From positions 1 to 15,139 of the forward strand of contig CAMLGO010000010.1 of assembly GCA_946479665.1 (NCBI GenBank): DNA of 15,139 nt, in the 5' to 3' direction. This document shows positions 1-7,142 of this stretch, piece after piece. Position numbers and translations under genes: made by a program. Every line of letters begins with the position of its first letter. Position 1 is the stretch's first letter. The notes below the pieces were generated by a model that worked only from the letters and a program-made list of their open reading frames with translations, was not told the DNA's origin and searched no databases. This DNA is from an uncultured Candidatus Saccharibacteria bacterium (lineage in GTDB: Bacteria; Patescibacteria; Saccharimonadia; Saccharimonadales; UBA6022).

Positions 1-347
1 ACCGTGACATTTACGTACTAGGCGACAACGCCGATACGCGTTTTACTGGCCTGGCACGTACTGCGCTAGATGATGGAGTGTTTATCGCTAAGCATTTAGC
101 ACGAAAGACAGCTCATCGCCCGCTCGTCGTTCGTCGCCCCTATTCGCCACCGAGTGGTTTTCCTATTGGTGATAATTGGGCCTATGTCGAATGGCTTGGG
201 GTGTATGTTACCGGACGGCTTGGCTCGTGGTGCCGCCGCATGATGGAACTGAGCAGTTATAAAGCCTTGCTGCCTCGCGATAAAGCACTCGTTGCCTGGC
301 GGGCACATTATGAGCATGAAGAGAGCTGTGAACTGTGTAAAAGATAG
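1..347 (+). CDS. NAD(P)/FAD-dependent oxidoreductase, NDH-2-like (3' end only)
   Basis: The gene is cut by the left edge; the reading frame is open from base 3 and ends at TAG 345-347, giving the last 114 residues. The fragment opens with RDIYVLGDNADTRFTGLA, followed by a TALDDGVFIAKHL stretch. This is the C-terminal FAD-binding GD motif and helix of pyridine-nucleotide disulfide oxidoreductase-fold enzymes. The tail (IGDNWAYVEWLGVYVTGRLG) is hydrophobic/aromatic, like the membrane-associating C-terminus of type II NADH dehydrogenases, which pass electrons from NADH to quinone without pumping protons. A GTG at 78 lies inside this conserved helix, so it is not a start. The extreme C-terminus carries a CELC motif, a possible metal or redox site. 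The family is fairly sure; the NDH-2 assignment is inference because the nucleotide-binding domains lie outside the window. Confidence 0.75.
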   Translation, partial: RDIYVLGDNADTRFTGLARTALDDGVFIAKHLARKTAHRPLVVRRPYSPPSGFPIGDNWAYVEWLGVYVTGRLGSWCRRMMELSSYKALLPRDKALVAWRAHYEHEESCELCKR

Positions 348-359
348 TCAATTTGGCTG

Positions 360-388
360 TTGTAAAAACATAAGCGTCTCCCTATAAT
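360..388 (+). promoter_or_regulatory. Sigma-70-type promoter of the alpha-glucan operon
   Basis: A perfect -10 box TATAAT at 383-388 is preceded, after 17 bp, by TTGTAA at 360-365 (4 of 6 matches to the -35 consensus). It lies between the upstream flavoprotein stop (347) and the glycosyltransferase ATG (457). The predicted start near 395 gives a leader of about 60 nt containing AAGGAG at 412-417. Confidence 0.7.
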
Positions 389-433
389 GAGAATTAAAGT
401 GAAACAATAACAAGGAGCGTTCGGGTTATCGGT

Positions 434-460
434 GTGATGACCTGTAAACAAGCAGTATGA
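434..460 (+). CDS. Possible leader mini-ORF coupled to the glycosyltransferase
   Basis: The only strong Shine-Dalgarno sequence in the operon leader, AAGGAG at 412-417, is 39 nt from the glycosyltransferase ATG and too far to serve it. Between them is a tiny frame, GTG 434 or ATG 437, reading MTCKQAV from the ATG. Its TGA (458-460) overlaps the glycosyltransferase ATG as ATGA. The SD-to-start spacing (16-19 nt) is longer than ideal, so translation of the mini-ORF is uncertain. If real, it would feed ribosomes into the first enzyme gene by termination-reinitiation. It could also be chance in a 60-nt leader. Confidence 0.3.
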   Translation: MMTCKQAV

Positions 461-1680
461 AGATACTAATGCTCGGGTGGGAGCTTCCTCCGCACAATAG
501 TGGCGGACTCGGTGTGGCATGTTATCACATGTCAAAGGCATTGGCGCTGCAAGGCTCTGAGATTGATTTTGTTGTTCCCTACTCTGCCCCGCATCCTGAG
601 ATTGATTTTATGACAATTCATAGTGCCACTAAGCTGACCCCGCTCGAACGCTACGGCCTCGGTGCATATGATAGCAACATGGTACTTAAAAAAGAGCTAT
701 CGGCTGCCGATGTGAATGACCTAAAGGATATGCGCGGGGTTCAGAAGCGATATGTGGAGTTTGTTGAGCAGCTTGTCGAAACGCATAAGCCCGATGCGAT
801 TCACGCCCACGATTGGCTTACGATGGAAGCCGGCATGAGAGCAAAAGAGCTGTGCGATGCGCCGCTCATCGTTCATGTTCATGCCACTGAATTTGATCGT
901 TCAGGTGAGAAAAGTGGCAACCCGATCGTGCACGAGATCGAATACCAGGGGCTTATGATGGCTGATCGTATTATTGCGGTGAGTAATATTACCAAGGCCA
1001 TGATCGTACAGAAATACGGTATTCCGGCCGATAAAGTAGAGGTTGTCTACAACGCTATTGATACCACATCATTTGACGATGGTTATGAATATGATGCGCG
1101 AACATACCGTTACCTCGAGGCTCTCAAGAGCGAAGGCTACACAATCGTCAGTACGGTCACGCGCTTTACGATTCAAAAAGGCCTGACGCATTTCATGACA
1201 GCGGCAGCTCGAGCTTGTGAGAAATATGACAAGCTAGCCTTTCTACTGGCTGGTGACGGCGAACAGCGCGACGAGCTTATTCGCATGGCCGCTGCTCATG
1301 GTATTTCAGATAAAGTCTTTTTTACTGGGTTTGTCCGTGGCAAACAGTGGCGTGATGCCTATAGTGTCGCCGACATATTTGTAATGAGCTCGGTAAGCGA
1401 ACCGTTTGGCCTCACTGCACTCGAAGCGGCACACCATGACAGCGCACTGATTATTAGCCGACAGTCGGGTGTTGGTGAAGTGCTTCATAGTATTTTTAGG
1501 TACGACTTCTGGGATGTTGACCGACTGGCTGACCAAATTGTAGGCATTGCCACTTCGCCTGCCCTGTCGCATGAGCTAAAGTCGAACATCAAGCGGGAAT
1601 ACAGCCGTATCTCATGGCATGATGTTGCGCGTGACTGTCTGCGTATCTACCAGGGAACAAAGCATGGGGTAGCGGCATGA
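457..1680 (+). CDS. GT4-type glycosyltransferase, glycogen-synthase-like
   Basis: The 407-residue protein has the GT-B fold pattern of GT4/GT5 retaining glycosyltransferases. The N-terminal glycine-rich acceptor/donor loop is SGGLG at 15-19 in the context ELPPHNSGGLGVACYHMSKA. IHAHDW follows at 115-120, the C-domain donor-site R236...K241 (TRFTIQKG) and GDGEQ at 266-270, and the E-x7-E nucleotide-sugar motif at E315-E323 (EPFGLTALE). Start choice: ATG 457 is the first start after an in-frame stop at 445. The gene is first in an operon with GH57 and GH15 amylases, which points to an alpha-glucan product, likely glycogen-like, made from a nucleotide-glucose donor. Its stop overlaps the GH57 ATG as ATGA. 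There is no signal peptide, so it should be cytoplasmic. The family is sure; the exact substrate is inferred from neighbours. Confidence 0.88.
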   Translation: MKILMLGWELPPHNSGGLGVACYHMSKALALQGSEIDFVVPYSAPHPEIDFMTIHSATKLTPLERYGLGAYDSNMVLKKELSAADVNDLKDMRGVQKRYVEFVEQLVETHKPDAIHAHDWLTMEAGMRAKELCDAPLIVHVHATEFDRSGEKSGNPIVHEIEYQGLMMADRIIAVSNITKAMIVQKYGIPADKVEVVYNAIDTTSFDDGYEYDARTYRYLEALKSEGYTIVSTVTRFTIQKGLTHFMTAAARACEKYDKLAFLLAGDGEQRDELIRMAAAHGISDKVFFTGFVRGKQWRDAYSVADIFVMSSVSEPFGLTALEAAHHDSALIISRQSGVGEVLHSIFRYDFWDVDRLADQIVGIATSPALSHELKSNIKREYSRISWHDVARDCLRIYQGTKHGVAA

Positions 1681-2906
1681 GTAAGCGCGGCATCGTCCTT
1701 TATCTCCACGTACACCAGCCGTTTCGTGTTCGCCAATATAGTGTCTTTGATACTGCCGACAAGCACGACTACTTTGATGACCCGGACTACGCAACCGATC
1801 GTAACAACGAACAAGTGCTTCGCAAAGTAGCCGACAAGTCATACCGGCCAATGAATGCGCTTTTGCAGCGCCTCCTCGACAAACACTCTGATTTTAAAGT
1901 TTCTTTGAGTATTACCGGTACCTTTATTGAACAGGCCGAACGCTGGGCGCCAGACGTGCTCGATAGCTTTAAATCATTGGTGGCGACAGGCCGTGTCGAA
2001 ATTGTCTCGGAGACGTACTACCATTCACTCGCCTTCTTTTATTCACGTCGTGAATTTGAAAAACAAGTCGAAGCCCACCGCAGTAAAGTTCGCGAACTCT
2101 TCGGTGTTGAAACATCCGTATTTCGCAATACCGAGCTTGCCTACAATGACGAGCTGGCTAAGTGGGCCGATGACTATGGCTTTAAGGGCATCTTGGCTGA
2201 AGGCTGGGATCCAGTGCTGCAGTGGCGCAGTCCAAATCATGTGTATCGCCCTGCTGATACCAAGAATATCAAGCTCCTCCTCAAAAACTATCGCTTGAGT
2301 GATGATCTTGCTTTCCGCTTTAGCAACAAAGCATGGTCGGCATGGCCGCTAACTGCCGATACTTATAGCGAGTGGACAAACGCATCAATTACTGACAGTC
2401 CACTTATCAACCTTTTTATGGACTATGAAACATTCGGCGAACATCAATGGGCAGATACGGGTATCTTTGACTTCTTCGAATCTTTTGTCGGTAAATGGCT
2501 TGGCAATAGCGATAATACTTTCTATACCGCATCAGAGGCTATTGATACACACGAACCGGTCGGCGAGATCAGCATGCCGCACACTGTTACTTGGGCGGAT
2601 AATGAACGTGATTTGACCGCCTGGCTCGGTAACGATATGCAAAAGGAGGCTTTACGGCATCTTTATGCACTTGAAGACGACATTATGCGCACGAATGACG
2701 TCCAGCTCATCAGTGATTGGCGTAAGCTTCAAACCTCCGACCATGTCTATTATATGTGCACCAAATGGTTCACTGATGGCGATGTCCATGCTTACTTTAG
2801 CCCGTATGAGTCGCCGTACGATGCCTTCTTGTACTTTATTAATGCTGTTCGCGATGTACGCTGGCGACTCCATGACCATCACAAAACAGGAGGCCTGAAT
2901 GGCTAG
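1677..2906 (+). CDS. GH57 family alpha-amylase / glucanotransferase-type hydrolase
   Basis: The 409-residue protein begins with the GH57 signature HVHQP (11-15). The second conserved block is SITGTFIEQ (78-86). Block three, RNTELAYNDEL (150-160), holds the expected nucleophile E153. Block four, MDYETFGEH (248-256), holds the expected acid/base D249. All are in family order and spacing. The NTELxY form resembles archaeal-type alpha-amylases more than the larger branching enzymes or amylopullulanases. It should cleave or rearrange alpha-1,4-glucans by a retaining mechanism. The length suits a single catalytic barrel with a short helical tail; there is no signal peptide or carbohydrate-binding module. 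It overlaps the gene before it by 4 nt and the gene after it by 8 nt, indicating translational coupling. Amylase versus 4-alpha-glucanotransferase activity cannot be decided from sequence alone. Confidence 0.9.
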   Translation: MSKRGIVLYLHVHQPFRVRQYSVFDTADKHDYFDDPDYATDRNNEQVLRKVADKSYRPMNALLQRLLDKHSDFKVSLSITGTFIEQAERWAPDVLDSFKSLVATGRVEIVSETYYHSLAFFYSRREFEKQVEAHRSKVRELFGVETSVFRNTELAYNDELAKWADDYGFKGILAEGWDPVLQWRSPNHVYRPADTKNIKLLLKNYRLSDDLAFRFSNKAWSAWPLTADTYSEWTNASITDSPLINLFMDYETFGEHQWADTGIFDFFESFVGKWLGNSDNTFYTASEAIDTHEPVGEISMPHTVTWADNERDLTAWLGNDMQKEALRHLYALEDDIMRTNDVQLISDWRKLQTSDHVYYMCTKWFTDGDVHAYFSPYESPYDAFLYFINAVRDVRWRLHDHHKTGGLNG

Positions 2907-4842
2907 ACCAGTTGTCTTAAGCAATGGCACACTTCATGTTGGCCTTAACGCCTATGGACTCGTGCACGACTTTTACTTTCCATATGTCGGGCTAGAGAAC
3001 CACTCTGCCGGTAAATCGTTGCGCCACCGCGTTGGCGTGTGGATTGATGGTCGCCTTAGCTGGCTTGATGATGGCAGTTGGACGTTTAAATTCCGTTACC
3101 CGCACAGTGCGCTTATCGGGCACACACAGGCGAAGCATGCTGAGCTTGGCGTTCTCCTTGAATTTGACGATCTTGTCGATGCGCATAGCGATGCCCTGCT
3201 TCGTAATATTCATGTCGTTAATCTTCGCAATGAACGACGAGAAGTCCGTCTGTTTATGCACCAGGCATTTGCCATTGGTGATTCGCGCAGCAATACCGAC
3301 ACCGCTCAATACCTACCTGACAGCAATGCAGTGTTGCATTATCGTGGCAGCCGAGCATTTGTTATTTCTGGCGACGCTGAAGGTCAGCCGTTCGACCAAC
3401 ACTCGATCGGCCTCTTTGGGATCGAGGGGCACGAAGGTACGTATCGAGATGCGGATGACGGCGAATTAAGCCAAAGTAATGTAGAACACGGTCGCGTCGA
3501 TTCGACGATTCGATTTAAATTATTCATCGAGCCGCTCAGCTCAACTCGAGTGCACTATTGGGTAACTGCTGCTACATCAACAAACGAAGCGCTAAAGATT
3601 CATAGGCAGATTCAAGATCAAGGACTTTTAAAGCATCTGCATCGCACTGCAGATTGGTGGCATGAATGGCTACTGCCGGCAATTCACGTTGCCGATAAGA
3701 TCGATCCGAATCACCGTGAAACATTTCTTAGAAGTATTATGATCATCAAATCACAGATCGACAATGGCGGTGCTGTTATCGCCAGCACCGACACGACCAT
3801 GCTCAATTACTCGCGTGATGCCTATGGGTACTGCTGGCCTCGTGACGGTGCGTATGTCGTGTGGCCGCTGATTCGCATGGGTTATACCGAGGAAGCGCTA
3901 CGCTTCTTTGAATTTTGCAAAGAAGGTCTCCATCCGAGTGGCTACCTGATGCACAAATATCGCGCCGATGGCGCACTCGGTTCGAGCTGGCACCCATATG
4001 TGCATGACGGCATTGTTGCGCCGCCTATTCAGGAAGACGAAACGGCGTTGACGCTGTTTGTCTTTACGCAGTACTACAAAATGCATCCAGATGCCGAAGT
4101 TCTTGCGTCGTTTTATGAAACCATGGTGTGCCCGATGGGAGATTTTCTGGCGAGTTATATCGATGAAGTCACTGGCTTGCCGCGCCCAAGCTACGATCTA
4201 TGGGAAGAAGTCTTCCTCACGACAACCTACACGGTATCGACAGTGTATGCCGCATTGGTTGCAGCAGCCGACCTTGCAGCAATCTCGCACGATCCCGACC
4301 GCGCCGTCAGTTGGCGTGCCGCCGCCGACGACATACTAGAAGCCGCACATAAACATCTCTATAATGTCGAGCGAAAAGCATTTTATAAGGGCGTCATCGT
4401 TAAAAACGGCGTTATCATAAAGGATGATACTTTCGATATGTCGAGTGTATTCGGTGCGTTCATGTTTGGGCTGTTCCCGTCTGGTAGCGATGAACTTACG
4501 GCTGCAATACGAACACTGAAGCAAACGTTTGGTCTAGATAGTGACACTATCGGCTTGCCGCGCTATGAAAACGATAATTATCAACGACAAGACGAATCCA
4601 TTACAGGTAACCATTGGTTTATCACCACACTGTGGCTCGCTCAGTACTACATTGAGCATGGGCAAACTGATGAAGCGACAAAAATCCTTGACTGGGTGAA
4701 GCGACATGCGCTTTCGACTGGTGTCATGTCCGAACAAGTAAATCCGACCGACGGTGCTATTCTATCAGTCGCCCCGCTAACTTGGAGTCATGCGGAATAC
4801 GTCGCGACACTCCTCGACACAATAACCGAGATGAAACAATAA
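2899..4842 (+). CDS. GH15 glucoamylase
   Basis: The 647-residue protein has the two-part bacterial/archaeal glucoamylase layout: an N-terminal beta-sandwich region (about 1-250) and an (alpha/alpha)6 catalytic domain (about 270-647). The substrate loop SRDAYGYCWPRDGAY is at 305-319. The general acid lies in LWEE (434-437, probably E436). The general base E633 lies in LTWSHAEY (627-634). Another conserved-looking block is QDESITGNHWF (564-574). It should release glucose from non-reducing ends of alpha-glucans by inversion. No signal peptide is present, so it is probably intracellular. The start is fixed by a perfect AGGAGG at 2888-2893, 5 nt before the ATG and inside the GH57 gene. Some GH15 members are trehalases or isomaltose-specific, so glucoamylase is the most likely activity, not the only one. 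Confidence 0.92.
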   Translation: MARPVVLSNGTLHVGLNAYGLVHDFYFPYVGLENHSAGKSLRHRVGVWIDGRLSWLDDGSWTFKFRYPHSALIGHTQAKHAELGVLLEFDDLVDAHSDALLRNIHVVNLRNERREVRLFMHQAFAIGDSRSNTDTAQYLPDSNAVLHYRGSRAFVISGDAEGQPFDQHSIGLFGIEGHEGTYRDADDGELSQSNVEHGRVDSTIRFKLFIEPLSSTRVHYWVTAATSTNEALKIHRQIQDQGLLKHLHRTADWWHEWLLPAIHVADKIDPNHRETFLRSIMIIKSQIDNGGAVIASTDTTMLNYSRDAYGYCWPRDGAYVVWPLIRMGYTEEALRFFEFCKEGLHPSGYLMHKYRADGALGSSWHPYVHDGIVAPPIQEDETALTLFVFTQYYKMHPDAEVLASFYETMVCPMGDFLASYIDEVTGLPRPSYDLWEEVFLTTTYTVSTVYAALVAAADLAAISHDPDRAVSWRAAADDILEAAHKHLYNVERKAFYKGVIVKNGVIIKDDTFDMSSVFGAFMFGLFPSGSDELTAAIRTLKQTFGLDSDTIGLPRYENDNYQRQDESITGNHWFITTLWLAQYYIEHGQTDEATKILDWVKRHALSTGVMSEQVNPTDGAILSVAPLTWSHAEYVATLLDTITEMKQ

Positions 4843-5537
4843 TGAAGCGACTTGCCCATACATTAAAACGTCATGCAGCTCGTATTATTCATACCGCCAA
4901 GCCATCAGCGGTGCGTGAAGGGCGTCGAAAGCGTCGAGTGTATCAACAATTTACCGAGCAGAATGGCTTTGTCTATTTTGGCTATGTCGACCATATCGAC
5001 GACGATCATAGTGTCATTCGAGGGCTGACGGCTACATCAAAACGGACTGATAATCACTATTCTGTCGGCTCACAGAATGGGTATGATCTTGCCTTTGTCG
5101 AGCGACGGGTTGCGTCGAGTAACCTGCTTGCCCCGCCGCATACCTGGACAATCCTGGATATTAGTCTTTGTGGTGGTGTTGATCACCCGCATGTGTTCAT
5201 GGGAACCGGCCATCACAGCGACCGTTTTTATGCCCATTTATTTTTTAAATTCCGTCACCTTCGCGCAGTACCACTCGGAACGTTTGAGCAATACGACCAG
5301 CAGTTTACGGATAACTACAGGGTCTTCGCAGCTCCGTCGTCGTTCTTAGATACGGAACGGCTGTTCCCGGCCCGCCTGGCACACGTTATTGGCTCTCATT
5401 TTCGTCCGCTGGCTATCGAAGTAGCTAATGAGCATCTTTATATTTACGCTGACAATCAGAAGGTCACCCTTGGGCTACTGCAGACTATGCTACAAAATGG
5501 GCTGTGGTTGGCCGAGGAGTTGGATAAATCCCGGTAG
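4842..5537 (+). CDS. Unrecognised 231-residue protein, coupled to the glucoamylase gene
   Basis: The ATG at 4842-4844 overlaps the glucoamylase TAA (4840-4842) as TAATG, so translation is probably coupled; an in-frame TTG at 4782 is less convincing. The first 45 residues are strongly basic and rich in His, Arg and Lys. The rest is a mixed alpha/beta-looking soluble domain with many aromatic and His residues (for example CGGVDHPHVFMGTGHH). The end reads YIYADNQKV followed by a helical, leucine-rich tail. There is no signal peptide or membrane segment. The C-terminal pattern faintly recalls DUF3137-like proteins of small-genome bacteria, but I cannot confirm this. As last gene of the operon it may act with the glucan enzymes, or simply share their transcript. 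It stops 8 nt from the end of the convergent gene; no clear terminator is visible between them. Confidence 0.75.
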   Translation: MKRLAHTLKRHAARIIHTAKPSAVREGRRKRRVYQQFTEQNGFVYFGYVDHIDDDHSVIRGLTATSKRTDNHYSVGSQNGYDLAFVERRVASSNLLAPPHTWTILDISLCGGVDHPHVFMGTGHHSDRFYAHLFFKFRHLRAVPLGTFEQYDQQFTDNYRVFAAPSSFLDTERLFPARLAHVIGSHFRPLAIEVANEHLYIYADNQKVTLGLLQTMLQNGLWLAEELDKSR

Positions 5538-5545
5538 AGAAGGCC

Positions 5546-5950
5546 CTACCACCACACGAGAAGATCGAATATGGCAGTATAGGCTTCTCCGAAAACGCGC
5601 TTACTTCCATTGAGCGCCGCCAATGCTAGCATTAGTGCGATAATTGCCAGCGGAATGATAGTTGCGCAAACCATGAAAGCATCATGACCAATATAGCGCC
5701 AAATAGCAATAATCCCGGCAGTAATTACGAGCGACAGGATGCCCGTGAAAATAGTCAGCGGCCAGCTACGTTTATCCCTGATTTTTCTCATTCGTTCGTT
5801 GTGTTCGGATTCTAGCATAAGTTGTAGTGTAGCATCTTCGTTAAACTTGTTAAATGCACGGGAATCGTCGGATGATCGCTCGTTTATATAATTAATGAAG
5901 TAGGACAGCGCTTCGCTTTTCTGTTCATTCATAAAAATATGTAAACACAT
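5546..5950 (-). CDS. Small membrane protein with two transmembrane helices, unrecognised
   Basis: The 134-residue protein (128 if ATG 5932 is used) has a charged, helical N-terminal half (about 8-62) rich in Glu, Asn, Arg and Lys. Two hydrophobic helices follow, about 64-86 (WPLTIFTGILSLVITAG...) and 91-113 (AFMVCATIIPLAIIALMLAL), then a short tail. A cytoplasmic head attached to a two-helix hairpin is the simplest reading. Neither candidate start has a well-spaced Shine-Dalgarno sequence; GAAGAG lies 12 nt before ATG 5950. The gene sits downstream of the tRNA terminator on the same strand, so it probably has its own promoter, which I could not place. Function unknown. Confidence 0.6.
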   Translation of the reverse strand: MCLHIFMNEQKSEALSYFINYINERSSDDSRAFNKFNEDATLQLMLESEHNERMRKIRDKRSWPLTIFTGILSLVITAGIIAIWRYIGHDAFMVCATIIPLAIIALMLALAALNGSKRVFGEAYTAIFDLLVWW

Positions 5951-5968
5951 TTTTATTTCATTCTCTTC

Positions 5969-6000
5969 ACCGAGCCTCTTTTGCTTCGCAAAAGGACGGT
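5969..6000 (-). other. Hairpin in the 5' leader of the two-helix membrane protein
   Basis: CTTTTGC (5978-5984) and GCAAAAG (5988-5994) form a 7-bp stem with a 3-nt loop. The outer arms ACCG (5969-5972) and CGGT (5997-6000) can extend it across an internal loop. On the - strand it lies about 20 nt upstream of ATG 5950 and is not followed by a T-run, so it is more likely a leader structure than a terminator. Confidence 0.4.
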
Positions 6001-6018
6001 TCGAGCCATATCATATTA

Positions 6019-6060
6019 CCAAAGTAAAAAGCCTACCGGATGGCAGGCTTTTTACTTTGG
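6019..6060 (-). terminator. Strong hairpin terminator directly after tRNA-Tyr
   Basis: A perfect 16-bp inverted repeat (6019-6034 with 6045-6060) closes a 10-base loop that can itself fold further. Five T residues within the - strand right arm follow the GC core (GCC...GGC), as in intrinsic terminators. The repeat is symmetric and could work in both directions. Its outermost bases (6058-6060) are the encoded CCA of tRNA-Tyr, so the terminator stem starts inside the tRNA 3' end. Confidence 0.8.
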
Positions 6061-6142
6061 TGCTGGAAGTAGGACTCGAACCTACGAAGCCGAAAGGCGG
6101 GAGATTTACAGTCTCCTGTGATTGCCACTACACGATTCCAGC
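6058..6142 (-). tRNA. tRNA-Tyr (anticodon GTA)
   Basis: The acceptor stem is GCTGGAA paired with TTCCAGC, with discriminator A at 6061 and encoded CCA at 6060-6058. The anticodon arm GGAGA-CTGTAAA-TCTCC places GTA at 34-36, decoding tyrosine. A long variable arm (GCC-TTTC-GGC) marks it as class II, as expected for bacterial tRNA-Tyr. The T arm is GTAGG-TTCGAGT-CCTAC. It is co-oriented with tRNA-Thr(TGT) 44 nt upstream and is probably cotranscribed with it. Confidence 0.95.
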
Positions 6143-6186
6143 TCGTCTATCCATCATAAAGCAACGAAATCGTCATTACTTTATCA

Positions 6187-6263
6187 TGGAGCCGCTTTAC
6201 GGATTCGAACCGTAGACCTGCTGTTTACAAAACAGCTGCTCTAACCAGCTGAGCTAAAGCGGC
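6187..6263 (-). tRNA. tRNA-Thr (anticodon TGT)
   Basis: The acceptor stem is GCCGCTT with AAGCGGC, discriminator T, and CCA encoded at 6189-6187. The anticodon arm GCTGT-TTTGTAA-ACAGC places TGT at 34-36, decoding ACA and other ACN codons. The T arm is TACGG-TTCGAAT-CCGTA. It is the first gene of a two-tRNA unit on this strand. Confidence 0.95.
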
Positions 6264-6285
6264 ATTTGCACGAAGTACAGATATA

Positions 6286-6314
6286 AGTGTATCGAAAAGT
6301 CCTCGAGTTTTCAA
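6286..6314 (-). promoter_or_regulatory. Promoter of the tRNA-Thr(TGT)/tRNA-Tyr unit
   Basis: Read on the - strand, TTGAAA (6314-6309, 5 of 6 matches) and TACACT (6291-6286, 4 of 6 matches) are separated by 17 bp. The predicted start near 6279 lies about 16 nt before the mature tRNA-Thr 5' end. Confidence 0.55.
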
Positions 6315-6347
6315 GCCTAAAGTGAAAGAATGTACAGTTCTCATGAC

Positions 6348-6376
6348 TTGGTTTTTTACTTCACTTTTGCTACAAT
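6348..6376 (+). promoter_or_regulatory. Promoter of tRNA-Thr(GGT), possibly also rpmG
   Basis: TACAAT at 6371-6376 (5 of 6 matches) follows TTGGTT at 6348-6353 (3 of 6) after 17 bp. The predicted start near 6383 is 6 nt before the tRNA. The promoter is arranged back-to-back with that of the other tRNA unit. Confidence 0.6.
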
Positions 6377-6388
6377 TGTCCGAGGTAT

Positions 6389-6463
<75 letters not shown>

Positions 6464-6502
6464 TTTTTGTGTCCGTACCCCTAGCAATCACGGTTAATTT
6501 AT

Positions 6503-6510
6503 GCTAGTAT
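6503..6510 (+). promoter_or_regulatory. Candidate extended -10 element for rpmG
   Basis: TG-C-TAGTAT at 6502-6510 fits an extended -10 box lying about 37 nt before the rpmG ATG; the possible -35 (TAGCAA at 6482-6487) is weak. It may supplement readthrough from the tRNA-Thr promoter. Confidence 0.4.
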
Positions 6511-6547
6511 AGGTAAGATTGATATAACAACCGTAAGTGAGTTTATA

Positions 6548-6754
6548 ATGGCAAAGAAGAATACAAAGCGCAAATTGGTTGGCCTCGTTAGCGAGCTAAG
6601 CGGCCACCGTACGTACTACACTACTAAAAACGTACAAAACACGACCGAAAAGATCAGCCTCAAGAAGTACGATCCTATCGCTCGAACACACGCTCTTTAC
6701 GTCGAGACAAAGAAGAACCTCGGCCGCAACGAGATCAAGCCGCGTAAGGGTTAA
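6548..6754 (+). CDS. rpmG: 50S ribosomal protein bL33, zinc-free type
   Basis: The 68-residue basic protein matches bL33 along its core: KLVGLVSELSGHRTYYTTKN, then TTEKISLKKYDPIARTHALY and an ETK end. L33 binds 23S rRNA near the E site of the large subunit. The two CxxC zinc pairs seen in many L33 proteins are absent (ELSGH and YDPIA in their places), so it is the cysteine-free type, as in E. coli. A C-terminal extension of about 12 residues (NLGRNEIKPRKG) goes beyond the usual end. The ATG is preceded by a weak GTGAG. A tRNA-Thr gene lies just upstream and a clear terminator just downstream. Confidence 0.92.
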   Translation: MAKKNTKRKLVGLVSELSGHRTYYTTKNVQNTTEKISLKKYDPIARTHALYVETKKNLGRNEIKPRKG

Positions 6755-6761
6755 TCCCTAC

Positions 6762-6791
6762 AAAAAAATCCCTCACTACGAGGGATTTTTT
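6762..6791 (+). terminator. Rho-independent terminator of rpmG
   Basis: TCCCTC (6769-6774) and GAGGGA (6780-6785) form a 6-bp stem with a 5-nt loop. It is followed by six T and preceded by seven A, which lengthens the stem and could let it work on both strands. Confidence 0.9.
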
Positions 6792-6826
6792 AATATCAAT
6801 GTATATTGTGTTCGCAGAATTTGCGC

Positions 6827-6832
6827 TATACT
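6827..6832 (+). promoter_or_regulatory. -10 box for a probably leaderless mRNA
   Basis: TATACT at 6827-6832 ends 9 nt before ATG 6842. Transcription would start about 2-3 nt upstream of the start codon, leaving no room for a ribosome binding site, and none is visible. A -35 candidate (TTGTGT at 6806-6811) has a short 15-bp spacer. Confidence 0.5.
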
Positions 6833-6841
6833 AGCTACATT

Positions 6842-7096
6842 ATGACAAAGACAGTAGCTAAAGCAAAACAACCAGAGCCCCGTAACGCCGGTGTTACAGT
6901 AATAGCAAGTGCCCTCGCACTTATGGCAGCACTTATCGGGCTCACCCTCCTGCCCCTCAGCGTCTCCGATGTTAATTCGATTATCTTTTTCTCAATAGCC
7001 GTTGTCATGTTTGTACTGACACTCGCCACTGCTATTTATGGTAGATTGAGTATCCTCAAGGCGCTTGCCGAAGGCATCATACACTACTCGGCATAA
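6842..7096 (+). CDS. Small membrane protein with two transmembrane helices, unrecognised
   Basis: The 84-residue protein has a short basic N-terminus (MTKTVAKAKQPEPRN), a hydrophobic helix at about 17-38, a short polar turn (SVSDVN) and a second helix at about 45-64. It ends in a small amphipathic tail. ATG 6842 was chosen over an in-frame upstream start at 6806 because the -10 box TATACT (6827-6832) lies between them, so the upstream start would not be transcribed. Composition and helix spacing look like a real membrane hairpin. No family is recognised. It converges on the TPR protein gene, leaving 46 nt between the stops with no obvious terminator. Confidence 0.6.
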   Translation: MTKTVAKAKQPEPRNAGVTVIASALALMAALIGLTLLPLSVSDVNSIIFFSIAVVMFVLTLATAIYGRLSILKALAEGIIHYSA

Positions 7097-7142
7097 GCGT
7101 GCACCGACAGCACTCTAGACTAAATACTACGGCCTCTCGAGG

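Noticed and set aside
1927..2298. A 123-codon + strand frame inside the GH57 gene
   Set aside because: It is a shifted frame of a gene whose catalytic motifs are all in the other frame; no ribosome binding site or recognisable protein pattern.
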